Assembly: GCF_913778665.1 (NCBI RefSeq) | Contig: NZ_CAJYVQ010000001.1 | Location: 62,001-126,000, forward strand | Reading direction: 5' to 3' | DNA from: an uncultured Stenotrophomonas sp. | GTDB taxonomy: Bacteria; Pseudomonadota; Gammaproteobacteria; Xanthomonadales; Xanthomonadaceae | Length of the DNA stretch: 64,000 bases | Shown: piece after piece, positions 36,381-50,442 of the stretch | How the letters are laid out: each line of letters starts with the position of its first letter | How positions within the stretch are numbered: position 1 is the stretch's first letter | Notes under the pieces: model-generated | The model's database searches: none | What the model saw: only the letters and a program-made list of their open reading frames with translations | What the model was told of the DNA's origin: nothing | Program-made: the position numbers and the translations under genes

Positions 36381-36465
36381 GTAGAGTCGACCGTTGGTCG
36401 ACTGCCCTTCGCGACCCGCTGAAACCCCGCGCTGCGCGCGATAGTCGACCAACGGTCGACTCTAC
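36381..36465. repeat. SMAG/REP dimer, GTCGAC subtype
   Basis: GTAGAGTCGACCGTTGGTCG, about 38 bp of spacer, and an inverted unit ending GGTCGACTCTAC. The two units are near-perfect inverted copies. Confidence 0.85.
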
Positions 36466-36470
36466 CCCCG

Positions 36471-38999
36471 TCATTTCGGCAGCGCGTAGGCCATCACGTA
36501 ATCACCCTTCGGCGTCTCCATGAAGTGGTGCCCGGCCGCAACGATCACCACGTACTGGCGGCCGCCCTGTTCGTACACCATCGGGTTGGCCTGCCCGCCC
36601 GCCGGCAGCTTGGCGTGCCACAGCTCCCTGCCGGTCTTCAGATCAATCGCGCGCAGCAGATCATCGGTGGCGGCGGCAATGAAGATCAGGCCGCTGGCGG
36701 TCACCACAGAACCGCCATTGTTCGGTGTGCCGATCTCGATGGGCAGGCCTGAGCGGATGCCGAATGGTCCGTTGCCGCGTGCACTACCAAACGGGCGGTC
36801 CCACAGCAGCTTGCCGGTGCGCAGGTCGATGGCGCGGATGCCGCCGTAGGGTGGCTGCTTGCACAGCAGGCCGGTGAACGGCAGCCGCCAGCCGGCATTG
36901 ACCTGGATGCCATACGGCGTACCCACCTGGGGATCACCGGCGCCTTCACCCGCGCCCCTGTCCGCCCGGATCTTCTCGCGCGGCAGCCAGCCCAACCGAT
37001 CGGCTTCAGCACGCGGCACCAGCCGGTTGTAGTTCGGCATGTCGTTGTAGTTGGCCACGATCACGCCACGGCGCGTATCGATGGACACGCTGCCCCAGTC
37101 CGAGCCGCCGTTGTAGCCGGGGTATTCGATGGAGTGGCGGTCACTGCTCGGCGGCGTGTAGAAGCCTTCGTAGTAGGCCTTGCGGAACTGGATGCGGCAG
37201 ACCAGCTGGTCGATCGGGGTCAGGCCCCACATGTCGCGCTCGGTCAGGTCATGCTCGCGGCGCAACGTGTGGTACAGCGAGAACAGCTGGGTGGGCGAGC
37301 GCTGCCCGGGCTCGACGCCACCGACCGGCACCTCGCGCTCTTCGGCCGCACTCAGCAGCTGGCCGTTGCGGCGGTCGAGAATGTACAGGTCGCCCTGCTT
37401 GGTCGGCAGCAGGATCGCCGGTACCTTGCCCGCCGCGGTCGGGTAGTCAATCAGGCTGGCCTGTGAACCCAGGTCGTAATCCCAAACATCCTTGCGCACG
37501 GCCTGGAAATGCCAGACCGGTTTGCCGGTGGCCACGTCGATCGCTACCAGCGAGGTCGAATAGCGGTTCTGGTTTTCGGTGCGCGAGCCGCTCCAGTAAT
37601 CGCCGGCGGAATTGCCCAGTGGCAGGTAGACCAGGCCCAGTGCTTCATCGCCGGTGGCAGTGGCCCACATGTTCGGCGTGCCACGCGTGTAGGTCTGTTC
37701 GCGCGGCGGCAGCCCACTGCGCTCGGGCTGGTCCATGTCCCAGGCCCAACGCAGCTTGCCGGTGACCGCGTCGTAAGCCTGGATCACCCCCGACGGCGCA
37801 TCACGGCGCTGGCCGTCCAGCACCTGGTGGCCGGTGACGATCACGCCACGCACGATCGCCGGGGGCGAGGTGATCGAGACATAGCCTGGCGGCACATCGC
37901 CCATGCCCAGGGTGATGTCGACCTGGCCGTTGTTGCCGAAGTTGGCGCAGGGGCGGCCGCTGTCGGCATCCACCGCAATGATGCGGCCGTCCAGCGTGCC
38001 TTCGATGATGCGTGCCCAACAGGCTGGCCGGTTGCCCGGAGCGGCGCTGCGGGTGACCGTGGGCGGCGGCTCGGGCAGCGCCAGATCGGCGGCGGCATCG
38101 GCCAGCGCCGCATCGGCGATGGTCGGCACGCTGGGCTGCTCGTAGTAGCTCACGCCGCGGCAGGCGGCGGTGTACGGAATCGACGCATCCTTGACCTTCG
38201 GATCGAACCGCCACAGCTCCTCGCCGGTGCGCGCGTCGAGTGCGATCAGGCGGTTGCGTGCCGTGCACAGGTACAGGCGCTCGCCGATCTTCAGCGGCGT
38301 GGTCTCCGCACCCCAGCGCTTGTGCGGCAGGTCACCCGTACGGAACTGCCAGGCCAGCTGCAGGGTGCCGACGTTGGCCGGGGTGATCTGCTGCAACGGC
38401 GAATAGCGGGTGGCCGCGTTGCTGCGGCCCCACGCAGGCCAGTCGCCGTCGGCAGGCTGGTCGGCCGGCTGCAGGCCGGTGGTATCGCGGGTAGGCTCCA
38501 GGCCGGCACTGACCGCGCCTTCGGGGAAGGGTTGGTGCCCGTCCACTTCGCCATGCGGTGCGAAGGCCAGGCCGAACGCCGCCACGAACACCAGCATCAG
38601 CACGCCAGCAACGCTGCGCGACAGACGCCTGGATAACGGCGCCTGCAGGGTCGGCGCCAGCAGCGCCAGCACGATGCCCAGCGCGGTCACCAGCCCCAGC
38701 CGAGGCACCCAGCGCCAGTAGTCGCTGCCCGACTCCCACCAGGTCCACAGCAATGTGCCGAGGAACACCAGCGCATACAGCAGCGCGCCACTGCGACGGT
38801 TGCCGAACAGCAGAATGCCGCTGGCCAGCAGGCCGAACCCAGCGACGACGTAGTAGGCCGAACCTCCCAGGCTGAGCAGCCACGCGCCGAGCCCGCTGAT
38901 GACCAGGCCCAGCACCACCAGCAGCGCCGACAGCACGGTGACGAGCGGGTGGCGTGGGAGACGGGCGGGAGCTGGCGCGGACTGCGGCGAGGCGGACAT
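36471..38999 (-). CDS. Membrane-bound PQQ-dependent dehydrogenase, glucose/quinate/shikimate family
   Basis: 842 residues from ATG 38999, with GGAG 8 nt upstream. Five N-terminal membrane segments (within about residues 15-150) bind ubiquinone, and a large periplasmic propeller binds PQQ (DWPAWGRSNAATRYSPLQQI, YLCTARNRLIALDARTGEEL, ACRGVSYYEQP, NMWATATGDEALGLVYLPLG). It oxidises sugars or quinate in the periplasm and feeds electrons to the respiratory chain. The substrate cannot be fixed by sight. No pqq genes are nearby, so PQQ is made elsewhere or taken up. Confidence 0.9.
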   Translation of the reverse strand: MSASPQSAPAPARLPRHPLVTVLSALLVVLGLVISGLGAWLLSLGGSAYYVVAGFGLLASGILLFGNRRSGALLYALVFLGTLLWTWWESGSDYWRWVPRLGLVTALGIVLALLAPTLQAPLSRRLSRSVAGVLMLVFVAAFGLAFAPHGEVDGHQPFPEGAVSAGLEPTRDTTGLQPADQPADGDWPAWGRSNAATRYSPLQQITPANVGTLQLAWQFRTGDLPHKRWGAETTPLKIGERLYLCTARNRLIALDARTGEELWRFDPKVKDASIPYTAACRGVSYYEQPSVPTIADAALADAAADLALPEPPPTVTRSAAPGNRPACWARIIEGTLDGRIIAVDADSGRPCANFGNNGQVDITLGMGDVPPGYVSITSPPAIVRGVIVTGHQVLDGQRRDAPSGVIQAYDAVTGKLRWAWDMDQPERSGLPPREQTYTRGTPNMWATATGDEALGLVYLPLGNSAGDYWSGSRTENQNRYSTSLVAIDVATGKPVWHFQAVRKDVWDYDLGSQASLIDYPTAAGKVPAILLPTKQGDLYILDRRNGQLLSAAEEREVPVGGVEPGQRSPTQLFSLYHTLRREHDLTERDMWGLTPIDQLVCRIQFRKAYYEGFYTPPSSDRHSIEYPGYNGGSDWGSVSIDTRRGVIVANYNDMPNYNRLVPRAEADRLGWLPREKIRADRGAGEGAGDPQVGTPYGIQVNAGWRLPFTGLLCKQPPYGGIRAIDLRTGKLLWDRPFGSARGNGPFGIRSGLPIEIGTPNNGGSVVTASGLIFIAAATDDLLRAIDLKTGRELWHAKLPAGGQANPMVYEQGGRQYVVIVAAGHHFMETPKGDYVMAYALPK

Positions 39000-39111
39000 C
39001 GACAATCTCCGGGGGCAGCATGCGCCCTTATCCCACCGCATATGTGAAGCGCGCGCGTATTTTCCGGGTGGAACTGACGGAGCGATCGTCGACTGGGGAA
39101 TTGTCGACTGG

Positions 39112-39197
39112 GCAGAGTCGACTGTTAGTCGACTATCGCGCGCAGCGCGGGCTTTTCATCGTCATGTGCAGAGCAGTCGGCCAACAGTCGACTCTAC
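39112..39197. repeat. SMAG/REP dimer, GTCGAC subtype
   Basis: GCAGAGTCGACTGTTAGTCG and an inverted unit ending AGTCGACTCTAC lie between the PQQ dehydrogenase start and the gyrA end. The left head is GCAG, a one-base variant of GTAG. Confidence 0.78.
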
Positions 39198-39223
39198 CGC
39201 CGCGATCGGATGACCCGCAGAAA

Positions 39224-39254
39224 CGACGACGCCGGCACGGGGCCGGCGTCGTCG
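39224..39254 (-). terminator. Terminator of gyrA
   Basis: A perfect 13-bp stem CGACGACGCCGGC/GCCGGCGTCGTCG with a 5-nt loop lies 22 bp after the gyrA stop. The minus strand continues TTTCTG. Confidence 0.75.
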
Positions 39255-39276
39255 GGTACCTCTGATCGCGGCAGGA

Positions 39277-41991
<2,715 letters not shown>

Positions 41992-42162
41992 TCGGGTTCC
42001 GTTGTCTGGTAGCGGTCCAGTCCGGCGCAGCCCTCTGCGGGGAGGGGGTCGTGCCGGAACCTCGATTCAACCTGTGGATACTACCACAACAGGCCGTTTT
42101 CCGCCTCCCTTTACGGGGATTTTACCGGCACAAATCAGGAACTTAGGGGGGCAGCCGCCACT

Positions 42163-42229
42163 GTGGAGCCGAGCCCTGGCTCGGCTGCAGCCGATTCCCC
42201 GGCGGGGCCGAGCATGGGCTCGGCTCTAC
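42163..42229. repeat. SMAG/REP dimer between mtnA and gyrA
   Basis: GTGGAGCCGAGCCCTGGCTC and an inverted unit ending GGGCTCGGCTCTAC, separated by a GC-rich spacer. It is GCCGAGC subtype, the same as the units near 20181 and 60088. Confidence 0.8.
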
Positions 42230-42253
42230 CGACATCCTCGACCCTGTCCCGCC

Positions 42254-43318
42254 TCAACCGCCGAAGGCGGCGCGCATGTTTTCGGTGGTCGGGTTCAGGA
42301 TCACGCCGCGTTCGGTCACGATGGCGTCGATCAGCTCGCCCGGGGTCACGTCGAATACCGGGTTCCAGGCAGCAATGCCCTCGGCCACGGTGCGGGTGCC
42401 GCCGACGCCGTACAGCTCGCCCGGATCACGCTGCTCGATCTCGATCTGGCTGCCGTCGACGGTGTCCATGTCTACCGTCGACGACGGCGCCACGACCATG
42501 AACTTCACACCGTGGTGGCGGGCGGCGATGGCCAGCTGGTAGGTGCCGATCTTGTTGGCGGTATCGCCGTTGGCGCAGATGCGGTCGGCACCGACGATCA
42601 CCCACTGCACGGCACCGGTCTTCATCAGGTGCGAGGCGGCCGAGTCGGCGATCAGGGTGGCGTCGATACCATCCTGCTGCAGCTCCCACACGGTCAGGCG
42701 CGCGCCCTGCAGCCATGGCCGGGTCTCGCCGGCGAACACGCGGGCGATGCGGTGCTGGGCCATGCCGGCACGGATCACGCCCAGCGCGGTACCGAAACCG
42801 GCGGTGGCCAGCGAGCCGGTGTTGCAATGGGTCAGCACGCCGCTGCCGGCCTCGATCAGGCCAGCCCCCAGCGCGCCCATGTGACGGTTGGCGGCCAGGT
42901 CTTCCTCGGCGATGGCCTGCGCCTCCGCTTCCAGCGCGGCCTTCCAGTCAGTGCCGGCAGCATTCAGGCAACGGCGCATGCGGGCCAGGGCCCAGGCCAG
43001 GTTCACGGCGGTCGGGCGCGAGGCGTTCAGGCGCTGCAGCGCCGGCTCCAGCTGCTGCAGTGCGTGTGCCCCATCGGCGGCCTGCACCTCGCGCGCCGCC
43101 AGCACCACCCCCCAGGCCGCAGCGATGCCGATCGCCGGTGCGCCGCGCACAGTCAGTGCGTGGATGGCCGCGGCGACCTCGTCACTGTCGTGGCAGACCA
43201 CATGCTCGACCACGAACGGCAGCTTGCGCTGGTCCAGCAGTTGCAGGGCATCGCCGGTCCACAGGATCGGGCGGATGTGGTCGTAGCGGGCGTAATCGAT
43301 ATCGGAGGCAGTGTTCAT
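42254..43318 (-). CDS. mtnA: Methylthioribose-1-phosphate isomerase
   Basis: 354 residues from ATG 43318. It isomerises 5-methylthioribose-1-phosphate to the ribulose form in methionine salvage. The eIF-2B-like fold is seen from [32 protein letters not shown]-type residues ([13 protein letters not shown], catalytic Cys), and [20 protein letters not shown]. In Pseudomonas it sits immediately upstream of gyrA, an arrangement kept here. A REP dimer separates it from gyrA. Confidence 0.95.
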   Translation of the reverse strand: MNTASDIDYARYDHIRPILWTGDALQLLDQRKLPFVVEHVVCHDSDEVAAAIHALTVRGAPAIGIAAAWGVVLAAREVQAADGAHALQQLEPALQRLNASRPTAVNLAWALARMRRCLNAAGTDWKAALEAEAQAIAEEDLAANRHMGALGAGLIEAGSGVLTHCNTGSLATAGFGTALGVIRAGMAQHRIARVFAGETRPWLQGARLTVWELQQDGIDATLIADSAASHLMKTGAVQWVIVGADRICANGDTANKIGTYQLAIAARHHGVKFMVVAPSSTVDMDTVDGSQIEIEQRDPGELYGVGGTRTVAEGIAAWNPVFDVTPGELIDAIVTERGVILNPTTENMRAAFGG

Positions 43319-43365
43319 GTGTCCATTGTAGGGCCACGCCCCGCGCGGTTGCAGTCCGCTGCGGC

Positions 43366-44094
43366 TCAATTCACCGAGAATTCGGCGCGGCAGCCGCCGT
43401 CCACCCAGACCCCGTTGCGGCTCCAGCCCCAGGTGCTGCCCTCTTCGCACGGCGTGCTGGACAGCTGCTCGAAGACGGCCGCGCCGACCGAGATGCTGGC
43501 ACCACAGAAACGGCGCTTCTTCGACTTGGATTCGCAGGTCAGGCGGCGGGGCACGTCGACGAAACGCCCCTCGTCGTCCGCCACTTCGAAGTCACCCTGG
43601 CAGCCGCGGCTGGTCCACACCTCATTGCGCTTGTAGCCCCAGCCCTGCCCTTCCCGGCACGGCAGCGCCGACAGCTGCCGCAGCAGGCGCACCGGGGAAC
43701 CATCCAGGCGCACCGGGCAGCTCTGCGGACGACCGTTGGATTCGCAGCGCACCACGCGGCGGACCAGACGCTTGCCTTCGTTGCCGGCCGGCGCCGCACC
43801 GGCGGCACGGCGGGCACGGAACTCGGCGCGGCAACCGAGGGTCACCCACACGCCACTGCGGTCGGTACCCCATTCGCTGCCACGGATGCAGCTGCTGTTG
43901 GACAGCTGGCGGACCAGATCAACGCCGTTGCTGACATCGATATCGCAGTGTACCCAGCCCATGTCACGCGACTCGCAGGTCACCACTTCGCCGTCATAGC
44001 CTGCCTGCTGGGCGGACGCCGTAGACGGCAGCCAGGCACCCCAGAGCGCGATGGAGTACACCGGTGCAGCAACGACCGCAAACCACTTGACCAA
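43366..44094 (-). CDS. DUF3011-type secreted or membrane-anchored protein with three repeats
   Basis: 242 residues if the TTG at 44094 is the start. No ATG or GTG lies in the upstream frame, so the start is uncertain. A hydrophobic N-terminus ([19 protein letters not shown], then ASAQQ) looks like a signal peptide. Three copies of a Cys-containing repeat follow, each ending with a WxxxGVWVxxGCRAEF-like block (about residues 25-85, 105-160, 170-240). The family is unknown in function and common in Xanthomonadaceae. Confidence 0.75.
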   Translation of the reverse strand: MVKWFAVVAAPVYSIALWGAWLPSTASAQQAGYDGEVVTCESRDMGWVHCDIDVSNGVDLVRQLSNSSCIRGSEWGTDRSGVWVTLGCRAEFRARRAAGAAPAGNEGKRLVRRVVRCESNGRPQSCPVRLDGSPVRLLRQLSALPCREGQGWGYKRNEVWTSRGCQGDFEVADDEGRFVDVPRRLTCESKSKKRRFCGASISVGAAVFEQLSSTPCEEGSTWGWSRNGVWVDGGCRAEFSVN

Positions 44095-44232
44095 AGCCTT
44101 CCCCAGCTGGAATGGATGAACTGCGTGCCAGTGTCCGGCATCTGCCGTGATAAGAGCATCATCCTGCTTACCGAAGCAAGCGCGCAGGCGCGGCAATCCG
44201 TTCAGTCTTCGATATTCAGAAAACTCTGAAGA

Positions 44233-45189
44233 TCAGGCATGGGCAAAGTCGTACGCCAGCACATCGGCGATGCGTGGCGTGCGATTCATCGCCATCAGCA
44301 GGCGATCCACACCCACCGCCACGCCAGCGCAGGCCGGCATCGACGGCAATGCGGCCAGCAACGCTTCGTCCAGTGCCGGCTGCACCTGGCCGCGCTCGTG
44401 GCGACGCTGCAGGTCACGCTGGAAACGCGCACGCTGTTCGCCGGCGTCGTTCAGTTCGTGATAGCCGTTGGCCAGTTCCACCGCACCCAGGTACAGCTCG
44501 AAACGCTCGGCCAGCGGCGGGGTGCCCGCGCGGATGCGTGCCAGCGCGGCCTGGCTGGCGGGCCAGTCATGCACCACGGTCATCACCGCGTCATCGAAGT
44601 CAGGCTGGATGCGGTGGGTCATCAGAAGGTCCAGCCAGTCGTCGCGGGTCAGGCCGACCGGATCGACATGCACGTCGCCGAGCGCGGCACGCAACGCCGC
44701 CTCATCGGCATCGAACGGGTCTACGCCTACAGCCTGCTGGAAAAGCTCGCGGTAACTCAGCACGCGCAAGGTGGCACTGCGCCCGACCAGCGCCAGCGCC
44801 TGGCCGACCAGCTCGGCGGCTTCCTGCACCAGCCGGTGGTGGTCCCAACCAACGCGGTACCACTCCAGCATGGTGAACTCGGGGTTGTGGCGGCCACCGG
44901 CTTCGCCGTTGCGGAACACCCGGCCCAGTTCGTAGCAATCGCCCACGCCCGCCGCCAGCAAGCGCTTGAGCGGATACTCCGGCGAGGTGCGCAGCCAACG
45001 GCGACGGCCACCAGCATCGACGTGGCCGCTGAACTCGGTATGGAAGCTGTCGATGTTCGGCTCGGTGTTGCCGGCCACCGACAGGATCGGTGTTTCCACT
45101 TCCAGCACGTCGCGTTCGGCGAAGAAACGGCGCAGCAGCGCGTTGAGCGCGGCACGCTGCTGCAGCGCGCGCAGCAGGGCTTCGCTCAC
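44233..45189 (-). CDS. epmA: Elongation factor P lysine (beta-lysyl) ligase
   Basis: 318 residues from GTG 45189, with GGAGG upstream. It is a shortened class II lysyl-tRNA synthetase without the anticodon domain that attaches beta-lysine to EF-P, helping ribosomes through polyproline stretches. Motifs include EVETPILSVAGNTEPNIDSF, WLRTSPEYPLKRLL, ELGRVFRNGEAGGRHNPEF, EWYRVGWDHHRL and GVAVGVDRLLMAMN. It overlaps the GNAT gene by 4 bp (GTGA). The partners epmB and efp are not in the window. Confidence 0.95.
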   Translation of the reverse strand: MSEALLRALQQRAALNALLRRFFAERDVLEVETPILSVAGNTEPNIDSFHTEFSGHVDAGGRRRWLRTSPEYPLKRLLAAGVGDCYELGRVFRNGEAGGRHNPEFTMLEWYRVGWDHHRLVQEAAELVGQALALVGRSATLRVLSYRELFQQAVGVDPFDADEAALRAALGDVHVDPVGLTRDDWLDLLMTHRIQPDFDDAVMTVVHDWPASQAALARIRAGTPPLAERFELYLGAVELANGYHELNDAGEQRARFQRDLQRRHERGQVQPALDEALLAALPSMPACAGVAVGVDRLLMAMNRTPRIADVLAYDFAHA

Positions 45190-45671
45190 AGCATGCCCTC
45201 CGGGCGCGGGTGGTCCAGTGGCAGGGTCAGCAGATCACGGGTGTCATCGATGTAACCGCTGGCCAGGTACAGGCGACGGGCCAGTTCATTGTGGTGGTTC
45301 ACTTCCAGGCGCAGGCGGCTGACGCCACGGCCGCGCGCACGCTGTTCGCAGATCGCCAGTGCCTGCTTGCCGCGGCCACGACCGCGCGCACGATGGGCCA
45401 GGTACAGCTCGTCCAGCAGCATGAAATGGCCACCCTGTTCCAGGCTGAAACCCATCGCGATCACCGCATAGCCGACTACTTCAGCCGCCTCGTCCAGCCA
45501 CAGCAGCACTTCGCCGTTGCGCGGGTCGGCCAGCAGCGCATCCACGCCGCGGCGCACGCGCGCGTCGTCGAAGTCGATCCTGTCTTCGGCGTAGAACTCG
45601 CGCATCAACGCGATCAGCAGCTCCTCGTCAGCACGGGTGGCCAGGCGGAAATCCAGCGGGGCGGTCTGCAT
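45186..45671 (-). CDS. GNAT-family N-acetyltransferase
   Basis: 161 residues from ATG 45671, preferred because AAAGGA lies 7 nt upstream. An in-frame ATG at 45692 exists. The acetyl-CoA pattern is present: LDELYLAHRARGRGRGKQAL (the RGRGxG loop) and LRLEVNHHNELARRLYLASG. Substrate unknown. It lies 50 bp after ligA and overlaps epmA, so the three are probably co-transcribed. Confidence 0.88.
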   Translation of the reverse strand: MQTAPLDFRLATRADEELLIALMREFYAEDRIDFDDARVRRGVDALLADPRNGEVLLWLDEAAEVVGYAVIAMGFSLEQGGHFMLLDELYLAHRARGRGRGKQALAICEQRARGRGVSRLRLEVNHHNELARRLYLASGYIDDTRDLLTLPLDHPRPEGML

Positions 45672-45721
45672 CGGTGGTCCTTTGTGTTTCATGCCGGGCG
45701 CGTGGGCACCCGGCGGGGTCA

Positions 45722-48220
<2,499 letters not shown>

Positions 48221-48318
48221 CTACCGCGCCCGGCCGTCAGCCCCCGTAACACCGCGCCGCTCGGGGCCGGATCCTAGAAGGGGTTGTGACCCCGCCTGTG
48301 GACTGCCGCCTTTGCAGC

Positions 48319-48372
48319 GTCGAGCCATGCTCGATTGCTGCACCGGCCCAGTCGAGCACGGCTTGACTCTAC
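48319..48372. repeat. SMAG/REP dimer flanking the Tat aminotransferase (5' side)
   Basis: CGTCGAGCCATGCTCGATTG on the left and an inverted unit ending GGCTTGACTCTAC on the right. It has the TCGAGC subtype, like the dimer at 49584. Confidence 0.75.
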
Positions 48373-48438
48373 ATACCCGACTTGCCGCCCGCTCCCACCA
48401 GCGCTAGCGTGCGGCGGTTGCCCTTCGGAATCCTGCCC

Positions 48439-49551
48439 GTGTCCCTGCCCGCTTCCCGCCGCCACTTCCTGCAACTGGCCGGTGTCGGCCTCGTCGCCGC
48501 TGGCAGCGGCCTGCCCCGCCTCGGCCAGGCCCGGCCCGGCGCGGCTCCAGCCGGCGGCCCGGTCCTGCTCAACTTCAACGAGTGCCCTTACGGCCCCTCG
48601 CCCGCCGCCCAGCAGGCTGCACGCGACAGCATCGCCGGCAGTGGTCGCTACCAGTTCTCTCTGGCGGGACAGGTTCGCGATGCCTTCGTCGCCCAGGCCG
48701 GCATCCCGGCCGACCACGTGCGTCTGTACCCCGGCTCCAGCGAGCCCCTGAACCGTGCGGCCATCGTCTGGACCGGCGCACAGGCCGGCCTGGTCGTGGC
48801 GGACCCGACCTTTGAGACGCTGGGTGACGTGGCCGCCGCGCATGGCGCGTCCGTGCACAAGGTGCCGTTGCGCGAGGATGGCGCACATGACCTGCGCGCA
48901 ATGGCCGCCGCCGCCCACGCGCGCCCGACCGGGCTGCTGTACGTGTGCAACCCGAACAACCCGACCGGTTCGATCAGCCCGCCGGCCGAGCTGGCGTGGC
49001 TGCTGGCCAACAAGCCGTCCGCCACCCGCGTGCTGGTGGATGAGGCCTATCTGCAGTACAGCGATCAGCCCAGCCTGATCGCACAGGTTGCCCAGCGCGA
49101 TGACCTGATCGTGCTGCGGACGTTCTCCAAGCTGTATGGCATGGCCGGCCTGCGCCTGGGCGTGGCGGCTGCGCATCCTGACCGCCTGCGCGAACTGGCC
49201 AGCCAGGGCGACAACCCGTTGCCGGTGCCGGCGCTGGCCGCCGCGCTGGCCAGCCTGCAGGACCCGCAGTTGGTCGCGCAGCGCCGGTTGCAGAATGCCA
49301 AGGTGCGCCAGGCCACCATCGCCTGGTTGGGCAAGCGCGGCTTCAGCTGCGTGGCCTCCGAAGCGAACTGCTTCGTGGTGGATGTGCAGCGCGACGGCAA
49401 CGCGTTCGCCAAGGCGATGGCGGACAACGGCGTGGTCATCGGCCGCAGCTGGCCGATCTGGCCGCAGCGCGTACGGGTGACGGTGGGCACCGAAGAGGAA
49501 ATGGCCGCGTTCCGCCAAGCGTTCGCGAACGTCGCCGGCGTACCGGCGTAA
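48439..49551 (+). CDS. Tat-signal-bearing class I/II aminotransferase, histidinol-phosphate aminotransferase-like
   Basis: 370 residues from GTG 48439. The N-terminus SRRHFLQLAGVGLVAAG is a twin-arginine signal, so the product should be exported folded with PLP. The fold type I motifs are NFNECPYGPSP, NPNNPTG (171-177), Asp201 in VDEAYLQY, and the PLP lysine Lys231 in RTFSKLYGMAGLRLG. The nearest family is histidinol-phosphate aminotransferase, but a periplasmic role in histidine synthesis is unlikely, so the real amine substrate is open. It lies on the plus strand between zipA and ligA, with a REP dimer on each side. Confidence 0.85.
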   Translation: MSLPASRRHFLQLAGVGLVAAGSGLPRLGQARPGAAPAGGPVLLNFNECPYGPSPAAQQAARDSIAGSGRYQFSLAGQVRDAFVAQAGIPADHVRLYPGSSEPLNRAAIVWTGAQAGLVVADPTFETLGDVAAAHGASVHKVPLREDGAHDLRAMAAAAHARPTGLLYVCNPNNPTGSISPPAELAWLLANKPSATRVLVDEAYLQYSDQPSLIAQVAQRDDLIVLRTFSKLYGMAGLRLGVAAAHPDRLRELASQGDNPLPVPALAAALASLQDPQLVAQRRLQNAKVRQATIAWLGKRGFSCVASEANCFVVDVQRDGNAFAKAMADNGVVIGRSWPIWPQRVRVTVGTEEEMAAFRQAFANVAGVPA

Positions 49552-49583
49552 CCCCATCCGGGTGGGTCCCGACCTGGCCCTGC

Positions 49584-49650
49584 GTAGAGTCTTGCCATGC
49601 TCGACTGGGGTTTGCCCGCGGATCCAAAAGTCGAGCATGGCTCGACTCTC
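49584..49650. repeat. SMAG/REP dimer flanking the Tat aminotransferase (3' side)
   Basis: GTAGAGTCTTGCCATGCTCG and an inverted unit ending CATGGCTCGACTCTC. It lies between convergent genes. Confidence 0.78.
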
Positions 49651-49661
49651 CCTTTGGGCCT

Positions 49662-50396
49662 TTACCAGCGCGGAGTCTTGGTCAGCGGCGGCGCCTGGTG
49701 CTGGCGGTCATAGGCACGCAGCTCGTCACGGATGTGCGCGATGCGCTGTCGACCGAGTGCATTGCGGCTGTCATCCAGCACCACGCCGTCGAGCAGTTCG
49801 GCCATGCGCTGCACGGTCGGCAGCATCTTCTCCCAGGCGTCCAGCGCGGTCAGCGGCGCCGGCAAGGTCAGGAAGAAGGCAATGGCCGGGGTTTCCATGG
49901 CGCGGATGTTGGCCATGTCGAAGCTGCCCGGCTTCATGATGCTCGCCATCGAGAAGATCGGGCCGCGCTCGGGGTGGCCCTCGACCAGGCGGTGGAACAC
50001 ATTCATGTGGCCGAACACCAGCCCGGTCTTCTCCGCAGCGACCACGATGTCCTCGCCACGCAGCTGCTCGCCGGCGCGGGCGGCCACGAACAGCGAGACG
50101 ATCTTGTCGAAGTCCTGGCTGACGCGCTTGCCGAGGTCGCTGGCCGCATCGGTGTCGGCGAGGCCAAGTTCGGCCTGCTCCCCTTCCGCACCCATGCCCG
50201 GCTCGACGCGGCCGTCGGCCACGGCAACGCCGTCTTCGCCCAGCACCGGCTCGCGGCGCTCGCCACTGTTCGGCTCCGCGCTCTCCACGCGGCGCCCCTG
50301 GGGCTTCTTCTTTGGACGGCCAAACAGGAAGATCGCAGCGATCAACAGCAGGCCGGCGGCCATGATGCCGATGCGCAACAGTGCCGTGTCGGACAT
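49662..50396 (-). CDS. zipA: Cell division protein ZipA
   Basis: 244 residues. A single N-terminal membrane anchor (LLRIGIMAAGLLLIAAIFLFG) is followed by a basic KKKPQGRR patch, an acidic linker and a C-terminal FtsZ-binding domain (about 100-235; FGHMNVFHRLVEG, IFSMASIMKPGSFD, AIAFFLTLP, QRIAHIRDELRAYDR). It tethers FtsZ to the inner membrane during septation. It lies 46 bp after smc on the same strand. Confidence 0.93.
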   Translation of the reverse strand: MSDTALLRIGIMAAGLLLIAAIFLFGRPKKKPQGRRVESAEPNSGERREPVLGEDGVAVADGRVEPGMGAEGEQAELGLADTDAASDLGKRVSQDFDKIVSLFVAARAGEQLRGEDIVVAAEKTGLVFGHMNVFHRLVEGHPERGPIFSMASIMKPGSFDMANIRAMETPAIAFFLTLPAPLTALDAWEKMLPTVQRMAELLDGVVLDDSRNALGRQRIAHIRDELRAYDRQHQAPPLTKTPRW

Positions 50397-50442
50397 TCGA
50401 TAGGTTCTCCGGCTAGTTCGTTCAGGTAACTAGGATGGCACG

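Noticed and set aside
44215-44230. TTCAGA-AAAC-TCTGAA inverted repeat as epmA terminator
   Set aside because: The stem is only 6 bp and AT-rich with no T-run, so it is too weak to call.
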